From Streptomyces sp. Tue6028 (GTDB taxonomy: Bacteria; Actinomycetota; Actinomycetes; Streptomycetales; Streptomycetaceae), in the NCBI RefSeq assembly GCF_002300165.1, contig NZ_MLCE01000018.1:1-64000 (forward strand): a DNA stretch of 64,000 nucleotides, in the 5' to 3' direction. The notes under the pieces were generated by a model. The model saw nothing but the letters and a program-made list of their open reading frames with translations, made no database searches and was not told where the DNA came from. The translations under genes and the position numbers were made by a program. Below, piece after piece: positions 1-8,191 of this stretch. Positions within the stretch are counted from its first letter, which is position 1, and each line of letters begins with the position of its first letter.

Positions 1-552
1 GGCGGGCGCGCCCGCCGGCACGGCGTCCCGCGGCGGGGCAGGCTCGTCGGCCGCCGCGGCGGGCCACGGCGTCCCCGCACCCGGCGTCGACGGCGCACCG
101 GGCGCGGAAGCGGCGGCCGGCCGGCCCCCCGCCCCGTCGGACCCCTCGGAGCCCCCGGACCCCGAACGCCGGTCCGGAATACCCAGCTTGTCCGCGGCTT
201 CCTGCAGCCATTCCGGCGGGCTCAGCAGGAACGACGTCTGGTTCAGGTCGACCCGGGCCGGAGGCGCCGGTGCCGGTTCCGGGGAGGCGTCCGCCACCCC
301 GTACTCCTCCTCGAACCGGCGGATGACCTCACCCACCGGCAGCGCGGGCCACAGCGTCGCCTCACCGCTGTCACGCGCGATGACCAGCCGCTGCGCGCCC
401 CCGTCGGAGCGGGGGCCGTCGGCGCGGTCCTCGCCCCACACCACGAAACCGAGTTCGAACTCCCGCACCCGCACCTCACGGTGCTGGTACGCGGCCACGT
501 CCCCGTTGATCCACTCTTCCGCGCGCTCCTGCGCCTGCGCGAAGGTCACCAT
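1..552 (-). CDS. Imm35/YrhB-like immunity-domain protein (partial, 3' end off window)
   Basis: The start is the ATG at 552-550, preceded by GGGGGAG that lies inside the end of the upstream SUKH gene. The visible 184 residues open with MVTFAQAQERAEEWINGDV, then a compact alpha/beta region to about residue 85 (REFELGFVVW, RLVIARDSGEATLWP, GEVIRRFEEEYG) that resembles the Imm35/YrhB immunity domain. A short conserved stretch follows (RVDLNQTSFLLSPPEWLQEA), then a Pro/Ala/Gly/Ser-rich linker running off the left edge. The remainder is unseen. From memory, Streptomyces relatives are long proteins with further toxin- or immunity-type domains. It is probably co-transcribed with the SUKH gene. Family assignment is moderate; the reading frame is sure. 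Confidence 0.75.
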   Translation of the reverse strand, partial: MVTFAQAQERAEEWINGDVAAYQHREVRVREFELGFVVWGEDRADGPRSDGGAQRLVIARDSGEATLWPALPVGEVIRRFEEEYGVADASPEPAPAPPARVDLNQTSFLLSPPEWLQEAADKLGIPDRRSGSGGSEGSDGAGGRPAAASAPGAPSTPGAGTPWPAAAADEPAPPRDAVPAGAPA

Positions 553-559
553 CGGACGT

Positions 560-1555
560 TCACTCCCCCACCGAAGACACTGAAGAGACGGGCACGGCGC
601 GTGCGAAACCGCCGTCCACCATCAGGTTCGCCACCGTCTGGAGCTCCGGCGGATTGCCGGCGAGCCGGGACAGGAACTGGTCGAAGTCCGCGCCGCACGG
701 CAGCAGCAGACGCTGCACCCGCTCGGCCGGCGGCCAGGCGTCCTGGTCGCGGGCGTCGTCGTACGCGCAGAACCAGACCGAGCCGATCCCCTCGCCCTTC
801 ACCTTCACCGCCAGCAGACCGCCCTGCACGAATCCGACGCCCAGGTAGTCCTTGGTCAGATGGTCGCGCAGGCACTTGTTGACGTAGACGAGGTCGTTGA
901 CGGCGGCCTCGTCGCGCACCGTGAAGAACGGCTGGTCCACGAGCAGTCCGAGCTCCGCGTCGAGCGCGGCGCCCACCGGCGCGCAGCCGCCCGCCGCCTT
1001 CAGGAAGGACCGGTAGGCGCCCGGCAGCCGGTAGCCGAGGTCCTCCTCGACACCCAGCACCTGCTGTTCGGTCACCGCGACCGACGACTTCGGCAGCCCG
1101 AAGTGCGCCGGACGGGTCTCCTGCAACGGCCGCGTGCCCCGCTTGTCGTGGTCGACCATGGCGGTCGCGATGCCGCCGTGGTGCCGCAGCAGCGCCTTGA
1201 CCTCGACCGGTACGAGTTCGAGCCGCCGGGTGCCCACCACGTGGTGCCAGGTCCAGCCGTGCGGGGTGGCCACCGCCGGGATCGTGTCCCACAGGTCATG
1301 GCCGGTCGCGGCCAGCGCGGCGTTCGCGGACACGTAGTCCGTCAGCCTCAACTCGTCGACACCGAAGCCCTCCGGGGGCTCGGCGATCTCCGCCGCGGCA
1401 CGCGCGTAGAGCGAGAAGTCGGGGTAGCCGTGCGCGTCGACCCGAACGCCTCTGGGATGGCGAGCGGCCCGGACCGGGTCCGGGAAATGCACGACCTGCC
1501 CGGCGTAGGCCGCGTTCGGCGGCGCGGCTTGCTGCCCGAGCCGACCTGTCGTCAT
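560..1555 (-). CDS. SMI1/KNR4 (SUKH-1) family protein
   Basis: This is a 331-residue soluble protein with no signal peptide. The start is the ATG at 1555, preceded by AGGGGG; an upstream in-frame ATG at 1630 has no ribosome site. The C-terminal half has the SUKH pattern: VTEQQVLGVEEDLGYRLPG, then PGAYRSFLKAAGG, a loop with FVQGGLLAVKVKG and the WFCAYDD strand. The N-terminal half contains HHVVGTRRLELVPVEVKALL. SUKH proteins in bacteria commonly act as immunity proteins for secreted nuclease or deaminase toxins. The stop lies 7 bases before the Imm35-like gene, so the two form an operon divergent from a YwqJ-type deaminase. Partner and function are inferred from family and context. Confidence 0.85.
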   Translation of the reverse strand: MTTGRLGQQAAPPNAAYAGQVVHFPDPVRAARHPRGVRVDAHGYPDFSLYARAAAEIAEPPEGFGVDELRLTDYVSANAALAATGHDLWDTIPAVATPHGWTWHHVVGTRRLELVPVEVKALLRHHGGIATAMVDHDKRGTRPLQETRPAHFGLPKSSVAVTEQQVLGVEEDLGYRLPGAYRSFLKAAGGCAPVGAALDAELGLLVDQPFFTVRDEAAVNDLVYVNKCLRDHLTKDYLGVGFVQGGLLAVKVKGEGIGSVWFCAYDDARDQDAWPPAERVQRLLLPCGADFDQFLSRLAGNPPELQTVANLMVDGGFARAVPVSSVSSVGE

Positions 1556-1784
1556 GGCGGTTGCCCCCTGCGGCGTTCTCAGTAGCTGGATGGATCGCGG
1601 ATGTCGACAGCCTATGCGGTTGTACGACACCGGTCACCGGGCCTCCGGTTCCGTGACCTGCCGTCACCCCGCCGTGACCGTACGACGAAGCCCGGGCGTG
1701 TCGCACCGCCCCAGCTTCCGCACCTGCCACGCCATTTGGCAGTCTGTCTCCGCACCGGGGGATGCATGGGAGGGAAGAACGATC

Positions 1785-2288
1785 ATGAACGCGACGCATA
1801 CGGGCACGTCCGGGGACCCTCGGGTCGGCTGGAGCAGCGCCGAGGCGCCTCAGGCCCCCGCCCTCCTGCACCGGCGCGACGGAATACTCCCCACCGTCGC
1901 CGCCGCGCTCTCCGTGCGCGGCGCCACGCTCACCGGCACGGCGGCCCGCGGCGACCAGCCACCCTCGCTGCATCCCCTCGTCCAGGACTTCCTCGACACC
2001 CTCACGAGCGCCCAACGCGACCGTTACACCGGCCGCTGCGCCGAGGCGATCCTCATCTCCCGGCACATCGCGTCCATCGACGCCACCCGCAGCAAGCGCG
2101 CGGCACGTAAACCGATGACCAACGGCGAGGCACGCAAGGCGCTCAAGCAGGCCAAGCTCACCGCCCGGCGCATCCGGGAGGACGGCGACCCGCTGCACGG
2201 CAGCTTCGCCGAGCCCTGCCGTTCCTGCACGGCGCTCAGCGACCACTTCGGCGTCCGCATCGTCGACCCGACGACACCGGACGAGTGA
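1785..2288 (+). CDS. YwqJ-related putative deaminase, stand-alone
   Basis: This 167-residue protein starts at the ATG after GGGAGGGAAG. It carries the zinc-dependent deaminase signature: Cys-Ala-Glu in GRCAEAILIS (about residue 85) and Pro-Cys-x-x-Cys in FAEPCRSCTALSDHFGV near the C-terminus. The Cys residues and Glu would be zinc ligands and proton shuttle in the cytidine-deaminase-like fold. YwqJ domains usually sit at the C-terminus of polymorphic toxins. Here the domain is almost the whole protein, with only a short N-terminal region (LLHRRDGILPTVAAALSVRG) and no secretion signal. A SUKH-3 gene follows 37 bases downstream and a SUKH-1 gene lies divergently upstream. Substrate is unknown; it could be a toxin or a resident enzyme. 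Confidence 0.85.
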   Translation: MNATHTGTSGDPRVGWSSAEAPQAPALLHRRDGILPTVAAALSVRGATLTGTAARGDQPPSLHPLVQDFLDTLTSAQRDRYTGRCAEAILISRHIASIDATRSKRAARKPMTNGEARKALKQAKLTARRIREDGDPLHGSFAEPCRSCTALSDHFGVRIVDPTTPDE

Positions 2289-2325
2289 ACTCCGCCACCC
2301 CGTACGACGGCGTCCCCCCACGCCG

Positions 2326-2847
2326 ATGTCCCGACCCTCGACGAACGAAGGGCAGATGCACGCCGACCGCTCCTCCACACGCTTCTCCGTCCCCGTGGAC
2401 GCCGCGCTCCGCTCCGCGGGGTGGCAGCCCGGACGCTGGGACATAAAGCAGGCCGAGTACTGGGCCGACGCGCTGCGCGGGCACGAGTCGCCCGCCGGGC
2501 ACCGGCACACCGTGTTCCCGGCCGCGGTGGAGGCATGGGCGGAGTTCGGGGGCCTGCGGGTCGCCGCGTCGGGGCCGGGCCGGCAGCTCGCCCCGGCCGC
2601 GGTGCATCTCGACCCGCTGCACGGGCTCCACATGGCGCGCACGCTCGGTGATCTCGGGCGCGCCCTGGACACCGTGGTGTGCCCACTGGGCGAGGAGGCC
2701 GACTCGCGTGCCCTCCTCGCCATCGACGCGGAGGGCCGTGTCTACACCCTGGACCACACCGGGGACTGGTACCTCGGCCCCGACATCGACACCGCCCTCA
2801 CCACCCTGCTCTCCGGCACGGAACCCACCCGCCTGACAGCGGTGTAA
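2326..2847 (+). CDS. SUKH-3 domain protein
   Basis: This 173-residue protein (163 if it starts at the ATG at 2356) lies directly downstream of the YwqJ-type deaminase gene. Features matching the SUKH-3 immunity family are FSVPVDAALRSAGWQPGRWD near the N-terminus, FPAAVEAWAEFGGLRV, HLDPLHGLH, and the C-terminal VYTLDHTGDWYLGPDIDTALTTLL. It has no signal peptide or membrane segment. Known members are immunity proteins of toxin systems, so the simplest reading is that it pairs with the adjacent deaminase; that pairing is inference. Neither candidate start has an ideal ribosome site. Confidence 0.82.
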   Translation: MSRPSTNEGQMHADRSSTRFSVPVDAALRSAGWQPGRWDIKQAEYWADALRGHESPAGHRHTVFPAAVEAWAEFGGLRVAASGPGRQLAPAAVHLDPLHGLHMARTLGDLGRALDTVVCPLGEEADSRALLAIDAEGRVYTLDHTGDWYLGPDIDTALTTLLSGTEPTRLTAV

Positions 2848-2908
2848 GCCCCCCTACACCGGCCCCCACAAGCCGTCCAGCACCCCAGGGCTCCGCCCCC
2901 GCACCCCC

Positions 2909-3098
2909 GATCGGCCTGAACGGCCTCGTCCTCAAACGCCGGACGGGCTGAAGGTGGCTCTCTGTCCTCAATGCGGGGCGGGGCAGACGGTGCCGCTCGG
3001 GTGGGAGGGGAAGGGGGACGCACCCGCCCCCCGTAAGCCGCCCGCAACCGGACGAGATCGGCCTGAACGGCCTCGTCCTCAAACGCCGGACGGGCTGA
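2909..3098. repeat. exact 43-bp direct repeat, two copies
   Basis: Positions 2909-2951 and 3056-3098 are identical over 43 bases. The core reads CAAACGCCGGACGGGCTGA. Shorter fragments of the same unit (CGGACGGGCTGA) recur at 3121 and 3179. Elements of this kind are common between Streptomyces genes; a role is not known. Confidence 0.9.
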
Positions 3099-3120
3099 GG
3101 GTGGCCCTCTGCCCGCAATC

Positions 3121-3212
3121 CGGACGGGCTGAAAGGTGGCTCCCTGCCCTCAATCCGGGACGGGACGGGAGCTGCCGCCGGACGGGCTGAAAGGTGGCTC
3201 CCTGCCCTCAAT
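3121..3212. repeat. exact 34-bp direct repeat, two copies
   Basis: Positions 3121-3154 and 3179-3212 are identical, beginning CGGACGGGCTGAAAGGTGG. They share their first 12 bases with the end of the 43-bp repeats upstream, so the whole block 2909-3212 looks built by repeated duplication of one element. Confidence 0.88.
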
Positions 3213-3410
3213 GCGAGGCGGGGGCGGGCAGACGGTGCCGCACAGATGGCATGTGGCGGGAACCCGCGATGGACGCACCCGCACTCGCCATCTCACCGAA
3301 GGGGCCGTGCCGGTGCATCACATGCCCGTTGCGGACGGCAACACGAACCCACCGCACTGACACACCGGAAAACACAAGGGCTGCAACGGGCGGATCACCG
3401 GCACGGACCC

Positions 3411-3587
3411 GACCCACCCACCGGACCGAAGGCGACCGAACCACCCACCGGCGGAACGCGCACGGCCCCGACCCACTCACCAGACAAACGGCGACCCACC
3501 CACCGGACCAGAGGCGGGGCCCACCCACCGGACCGGCAGCAACCCACCCACCAGACCGGCGGCGCCCCACCCACCGGACCGGCGGCG
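3411..3587. repeat. degenerate 23-bp tandem array
   Basis: About seven imperfect units near ACCCACCCACCGGACCGGC follow one another downstream of the histidine kinase stop. Units vary in length from about 20 to 26 bases. The strand bias (C-rich on +) is strong. No gene is supported here. Confidence 0.75.
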
Positions 3588-3616
3588 AAACGGCCACGGC
3601 CCGGCGGGCCCGACGC

Positions 3617-4945
3617 CTACGCCGGGATGACGGCCGACACCCGGAACCCGCCCGCATCCGTCGGCCCCGACACGAACACACCCCCCAGAGCGGCCACCCG
3701 CTCCTTCATCCCCAGCAGCCCGTTCCCCCCGCTGGGCAGCCGCACGGACGACACGTCCCCCGGCTCCGGCGGGCACTCGTTCTCCACCTGCATGGCGATC
3801 TCCGAGACCCGGTGGGCGAGCCGGACGTGCGTCTTCGCGCCCGCCGCGTGCTTGTGCACGTTCGTCAGCGCCTCCTGCACCACCCGATAAGCGGTCTGCT
3901 CCACCGCGGGCGCGTAGTCCCGTACGTCCCCGTGCACCGACAGCTCGACCACCATCCCCGCCGCGGCCGACTGCCCCACGAGCTCGTCCAGCTCGGCGAG
4001 ACAGGGCCCGTCCACGGAGTCGTCGGCCGCCCGCGACGCCGCCGCCGCGGCCGCCGCCCCCACAGCCGCGAGCGGCACGGAGGGCACGGGGGCCACCGCC
4101 GCGGACGAGGCCCGCGCGTCCGCGCCCTCCCCGGTCCGCAGCACGCCGAGCATCTCGCGGAGCTCGGTCAGCGCCTGCCGCCCCATGTCCCCGACGAGCG
4201 CCGCGTTCTTCACGGCCTTCTCCGGATCCTTGCGGGCCACGGCCTGGAGGGCGGCGGCGTGCACGACCATCAGGGACACCCGGTGCGCGACCACGTCGTG
4301 CATGTCCCGCGCGATCCGCGTCCGCTCCTCGTTGCGGGCCCACTCGGCCCGCTCCTCGGCCCTCTCGGCGAGCAGCTGGAGCTCCCGCTCCAGCGAGTCC
4401 GCGCGCTCCCGCAGGCTCTCCATGAGCCTGCGCCGCGCCCCCACGTAGAGCCCGAGGAGCACGGGCGGAGCGGTCATGCCGATGGCGGTCGTGATGGAGA
4501 TGAAGGGGACGAACCAGTCCCCCATGGTCACGTCGCCGCGCACCACCCCCTGGTGGGCACGCACGAACGTGACGATGAGCATGCCGGCGAAGGACATCCC
4601 CGCCAGCGCCCCGATGATGCGCCGCGGCAGTTCGGACGCGGCGAGTGTGTACAGCCCGACGAGTCCCATCAGGAACCCCATCTGGGCGGGTGTGATGGCG
4701 ATGGACACGAGGACGACGGCGATGGGCCACTTCCGCCGCAACAGCAGCACCGACCCGGCGATCGCCCCGAACGCGACTCCCACCGGAACGGGCAGTCCCG
4801 CGTCGTTCGCGAACCGGACTCCTTCTCCCGCGCACTCGGCCGCCGACGCCAGCGCGAGGCCTCCGTCGAGCACCGCACTGCGCCACCTGACCCACCACCA
4901 CGGCCCGGTCCCGGCCGTGGTGTGCTCTTCCCCCGTCGTGGTCAT
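3617..4945 (-). CDS. orphan sensor histidine kinase, NarL-type (HisKA_3)
   Basis: This 442-residue protein has about four to five membrane segments in residues 50-170, a coiled linker rich in Glu/Arg (residues 171-205), and the HisKA_3 box RIARDMHDVVAHRVSL with the phospho-accepting His at 216. The HATPase_c N box follows (VVQEALTNVHKHA), then the G box near the C-terminus (SGGNGLLGMKERV). A Ser/Ala-rich insertion sits between the two domains. The ATG is preceded by TAGGCT with a 6-base spacer, suggesting a leaderless transcript, although GGAGA also lies there. No response regulator gene is adjacent, so its partner is unknown. Confidence 0.93.
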   Translation of the reverse strand: MTTTGEEHTTAGTGPWWWVRWRSAVLDGGLALASAAECAGEGVRFANDAGLPVPVGVAFGAIAGSVLLLRRKWPIAVVLVSIAITPAQMGFLMGLVGLYTLAASELPRRIIGALAGMSFAGMLIVTFVRAHQGVVRGDVTMGDWFVPFISITTAIGMTAPPVLLGLYVGARRRLMESLRERADSLERELQLLAERAEERAEWARNEERTRIARDMHDVVAHRVSLMVVHAAALQAVARKDPEKAVKNAALVGDMGRQALTELREMLGVLRTGEGADARASSAAVAPVPSVPLAAVGAAAAAAASRAADDSVDGPCLAELDELVGQSAAAGMVVELSVHGDVRDYAPAVEQTAYRVVQEALTNVHKHAAGAKTHVRLAHRVSEIAMQVENECPPEPGDVSSVRLPSGGNGLLGMKERVAALGGVFVSGPTDAGGFRVSAVIPA

Positions 4946-5374
4946 GTCTCCAGCCTACGGGCGTGCCCCGCCCCTTTTCCGGTGAGTTTCGGCTACTGGC
5001 CTACACCACACCGTGAAATCGAACAGAAGCGAAACTCCCCGTTATCCCTCGAACTGCTGAATCGATCACCGTTCGACCACGGAACGCCACATTCCGCCCG
5101 GCCGGTATGCCCGGAGCACTCCCTCCCACCCAGGCCTGACCGCCGGCCCACCCAGGCCGAACCACCAGCCCAGCCGAACCGGACCACCCGCTCACCGGAA
5201 CCGGACCACCCGCCCGCTCACCGAAGCCGGGCCACCCGCTCGCCGAAGTTCACGGAAGTTCGCCGAAGTTCGCCGAAGCACGCACTCGCACCGTCGCACC
5301 GAAGGCGCCCGGTACGGCATAGTGTTGTCCGCGCACTGCGCCGATCAACCAATACGGACATGGCGCGCGATCCA
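4946..5374. other. intergenic region between histidine kinase and tRNA-Gln
   Basis: No gene is supported. Near 4950-4972 is the likely kinase promoter on the minus strand. From about 5125 to 5282 there is C-rich repetitive sequence with units around ACCGGACCACCCGCTC and a triplicated GAAGTTCGCC motif. This resembles in base composition the array on the other side of the kinase gene. The tRNA promoter should lie just before 5375 but was not resolved. Confidence 0.6.
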
Positions 5375-5445
5375 TCCCGGGTCGTCTAATGGCAGGACAA
5401 ATGGTTTTGGTCCATTGAATGAGGGTTCGATTCCTTCCCCGGGAG
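5375..5445 (+). tRNA. tRNA-Gln (anticodon UUG)
   Basis: The acceptor stem TCCCGGG (5375-5381) pairs with CCCGGGA (5438-5444). The anticodon stem is AATGG/CCATT with loop TTTTGGT, giving anticodon TTG at 5407-5409. The T-arm GGGTTCGATTCC is intact. The 3' CCA is not encoded: GCCG follows the acceptor stem. A tRNA-Gln immediately upstream of glmU is the usual Streptomyces arrangement. Confidence 0.95.
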
Positions 5446-5453
5446 CCGGCACC

Positions 5454-5487
5454 GAGTGGGCCCTGACGGCATCGTCAGGGCCCACTC
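5454..5487 (+). terminator. strong hairpin terminator after tRNA-Gln
   Basis: A perfect 14-bp stem, GAGTGGGCCCTGAC with GTCAGGGCCCACTC, encloses the 6-base loop GGCATC. It lies 8 bases after the tRNA and has no T-tract, as is common in Streptomyces. Confidence 0.85.
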
Positions 5488-5584
5488 TCATGTCGCTCCT
5501 GATACGCCCCGGTATCCTGCGGATGTCCACACCCCCCGAAGACCCCGAAGACCCCGCAGTCATCCGAAGCCGAAGGGCAATCCC

Positions 5585-7033
5585 GTGAGCGCCAATCGCC
5601 CGGCAGCCGTCGTCGTCCTCGCAGCGGGTGAGGGCACCCGTATGAAGTCGGCCACACCCAAGGTCCTGCACGAACTGTGCGGCCGTTCCCTGGTGGGTCA
5701 TGTACTCGCCGCAGCCCGCGAGTTGGAGCCCGAGAATCTGGTCGTCGTGGTGGGTCACGCGCGCGAGAAGGTCACCGCGCACCTCGCCGGGACCGACTCC
5801 GGCGTACGGACGGCGGTGCAGGCCGAGCAGAACGGCACCGGGCACGCCGTGCGGATGGGCCTGGAGGAGCTGGGCGGCCAGGTGGACGGCACCGTCGTCG
5901 TGGTCTGCGGCGACACCCCGCTGCTGAGCGGCCGGACGCTGCGCGAGCTCGCCGACACCCACAGCGCCGACGGCAACGCGGTCACCGTGCTGACCGCGGA
6001 GGTCCCGGACGCCACCGGTTACGGCCGCATCGTGCGGGACGGCGCGAGCGGCGCGGTCACCGCGATCGTCGAGCACAAGGACGCGAGCGAGTCGCAGCGG
6101 GCGATCCGCGAGATCAACTCCGGGGTGTTCGCCTTCGACGGGCAGCTCCTCGCGGACGCGCTCGGCAAGGTGCGCACGGACAACAGCCAGGGCGAGGAGT
6201 ACCTGACCGACGTCCTCGGGATCCTGCGCGAGGCGGGGCACCGCGTGGGGGCGGCCGTGGCCGGCGACCACCGGGAGATCGCCGGCATCAACAACCGCGT
6301 ACAGCTGGCCGAGGCGCGCCGGATCCTCAACGACCGGCTGCTCACCGAGGCGATGCTCGCCGGGGTGACGGTCGTCGACCCGGCGACGACGTGGGTGGAC
6401 GTCACGGTCACGTTCGAGCAGGACGCGATCGTGCACCCGGGCACGCAGCTCCAGGGCGCGACGCACCTGGGCGAGGGCGCCGAGGTCGGCCCCAACTGCC
6501 GTCTGACGGACACCACGGTGGGCGCGGGAGCACGCGTCGACACCACGGTGGCGAACGGCGCGGAGGTCGGCCCGCAGGCCTCGGTCGGCCCGTTCGCCTA
6601 CCTCCGGCCGGGCACGCGCCTGGGCCCGAAGGCCAAGGTGGGCACGTACGTCGAGACGAAGAACTCCACGATCGGCGAGGGCACCAAGGTGCCGCACCTG
6701 TCGTACGTGGGAGACGCGACGATCGGCGAGTACTCGAACATCGGCGCCGCGAGCGTCTTCGTGAACTATGACGGAAAGGACAAACACCACACGACGGTGG
6801 GCTCACACTGTCGCACCGGTTCGGACAACATGTTTGTGGCTCCCGTCACGGTCGGGGACGGCGCGTACACCGCGGCGGGCTCGGTGATCACCAAGGACGT
6901 GCCGCCCGGTTCACTGGCCGTGGCCCGTGGCCAGCAGCGGAATATCGAGGGTTGGGTGGCCCGCAAGCGTCCGGGAAGCGCGGCCGCGAAGGCGGCCGAA
7001 GCGGCTTCCCGGGAGCAGGACGGCGAAGCCTGA
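5585..7033 (+). CDS. glmU: bifunctional UDP-GlcNAc pyrophosphorylase / GlcN-1-P acetyltransferase
   Basis: GlmU makes UDP-N-acetylglucosamine for peptidoglycan and other glycans: it acetylates glucosamine-1-phosphate and then uridylylates it. The protein has 482 residues from the GTG at 5585, which follows GAAGGG. The N-terminal nucleotidyltransferase domain shows LAAGEGTRMKSATPKVLHE and GDTPLLSG. The C-terminal half is a left-handed beta-helix built of hexapeptide repeats with YVETKNS and NIGAASVFVNYDGKDKH. The C-terminal tail is Ala/Lys-rich. prs follows 122 bases downstream, the common actinobacterial order. An upstream in-frame start at 5456 would overlap the terminator and is not favoured. 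Confidence 0.97.
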   Translation: MSANRPAAVVVLAAGEGTRMKSATPKVLHELCGRSLVGHVLAAARELEPENLVVVVGHAREKVTAHLAGTDSGVRTAVQAEQNGTGHAVRMGLEELGGQVDGTVVVVCGDTPLLSGRTLRELADTHSADGNAVTVLTAEVPDATGYGRIVRDGASGAVTAIVEHKDASESQRAIREINSGVFAFDGQLLADALGKVRTDNSQGEEYLTDVLGILREAGHRVGAAVAGDHREIAGINNRVQLAEARRILNDRLLTEAMLAGVTVVDPATTWVDVTVTFEQDAIVHPGTQLQGATHLGEGAEVGPNCRLTDTTVGAGARVDTTVANGAEVGPQASVGPFAYLRPGTRLGPKAKVGTYVETKNSTIGEGTKVPHLSYVGDATIGEYSNIGAASVFVNYDGKDKHHTTVGSHCRTGSDNMFVAPVTVGDGAYTAAGSVITKDVPPGSLAVARGQQRNIEGWVARKRPGSAAAKAAEAASREQDGEA

Positions 7034-7155
7034 CCGGAAACAGGCACGTCTGACACGGCGTACCGTGATAAGTGCACATCCGCACCGTGCACCCGCATCC
7101 CCAGCTGAGACCACCTCTCATCACCCAGCTGAGACACCTCTGAGGAGACAGTGCT

Positions 7156-8130
7156 GTGACCGGGATCAAGACGACCGGCGAGAAGAAGATGATGTTCTTC
7201 TCCGGCCGCGCCCACCCCGAGCTTGCCCAGGAGGTCGCCCACCAGCTGGGTGTCGGGGTCGTCCCGACGAAGGCCTTCGACTTCGCGAACGGCGAGATCT
7301 ACATCCGCTACCAGGAGTCCGCCCGCGGCGCCGACTGCTTCCTGATGCAGAGCCACACGGCTCCGATCAACAAGTGGATCATGGAACAGCTGATCATGAT
7401 CGACGCTCTGAAGCGGGCTTCCGCGCGGAGCATCACCGTGATCGTGCCGTTCTACGGTTACGCGCGCCAGGACAAGAAGCACCGCGGACGTGAACCCATC
7501 TCGGCGCGTCTGATCGCGGACCTGATGAAGACGGCGGGCGCGGACCGCATCCTCACGGTCGACCTGCACACCGACCAGATCCAGGGCTTCTTCGACGGCC
7601 CGGTGGACCACCTGTTCGCGCTGCCGATCCTCGCGGACTACGTGGGCGCCAAGGTCGACCGGTCCAAGCTCACGGTCGTCTCGCCGGACGCCGGCCGGGT
7701 GCGGGTCGCCGACCGCTGGTGCGACCGTCTGGACGCGCCGCTGGCGATCGTGCACAAGCGCCGTGACAAGGACGTCGCGAACCAGGTCACCGTGCACGAG
7801 GTCGTCGGTGACGTGAAGGGCCGCGTCTGCGTCCTGGTCGACGACATGATCGACACCGGCGGCACCATCTGCGCCGCCGCGGACGCGCTGTTCGCGCACG
7901 GCGCCGAGGACGTCATCGTGACGGCCACGCACGGCGTGCTGTCCGGCCCGGCGGCCGACCGCCTGAAGAACTCCAAGGTCAGCGAGTTCGTCTTCACGGA
8001 CACCCTGCCCACCCCGGGCGAGCTGGAGCTCGACAAGATCACGGTCCTCTCGATCGCGCCGACGATCGCGAACGCGGTGCGTGAGGTGTTCGAGGACGGC
8101 TCGGTGACGAGCCTGTTCGAGGAGCAGTAG
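7156..8130 (+). CDS. prs: ribose-phosphate pyrophosphokinase
   Basis: This enzyme transfers pyrophosphate from ATP to ribose-5-phosphate to give PRPP for nucleotide, histidine and tryptophan synthesis. The 324-residue protein begins at a GTG after GAGGAGA. Motifs seen are the flexible-loop region FYGYARQDKKHRGREPISA, DLHTDQIQGFFDGPVDHL, and the PRPP-binding signature VLVDDMIDTGGT. Length is typical of class I enzymes. It lies downstream of glmU and upstream of the ribosomal L25 gene, all in one direction. Confidence 0.97.
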   Translation: MTGIKTTGEKKMMFFSGRAHPELAQEVAHQLGVGVVPTKAFDFANGEIYIRYQESARGADCFLMQSHTAPINKWIMEQLIMIDALKRASARSITVIVPFYGYARQDKKHRGREPISARLIADLMKTAGADRILTVDLHTDQIQGFFDGPVDHLFALPILADYVGAKVDRSKLTVVSPDAGRVRVADRWCDRLDAPLAIVHKRRDKDVANQVTVHEVVGDVKGRVCVLVDDMIDTGGTICAAADALFAHGAEDVIVTATHGVLSGPAADRLKNSKVSEFVFTDTLPTPGELELDKITVLSIAPTIANAVREVFEDGSVTSLFEEQ

Positions 8131-8150
8131 GCCTCGCCCGCACCGGTCGA

Positions 8151-8173
8151 CGGACCGGGCCGGCCCCGGTCCG
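8151..8173 (+). terminator. GC hairpin after prs
   Basis: The arms CGGACCGGG and CCCGGTCCG form a 9-bp stem with a 5-base loop, 21 bases after the prs stop. There is no T-tract, so it is a moderate terminator candidate. Confidence 0.55.
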
Positions 8174-8191
8174 GCTAGATCGATTTCGGAT

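Larger units (their letters stand above)
2848..3616. other. gene-free, repeat-rich intergenic region
   Basis: Between the SUKH-3 gene and the convergent histidine kinase there is no convincing gene. ORFs crossing the region in several frames are made of Pro/Arg/Thr runs from repeated DNA. The region holds two exact 43-bp copies, two exact 34-bp copies and a degenerate 23-bp tandem array, each listed separately. Confidence 0.8.

Noticed and set aside
2848..3616. Genes in the 770-base gap after SUKH-3
   Set aside because: All frames consist of repeat-derived Pro/Thr/Arg runs and lack ribosome sites.
5375..5487. tRNA-Gln as an integration site
   Set aside because: No integrase, no duplicated tRNA 3' end and normal housekeeping genes on the downstream side.
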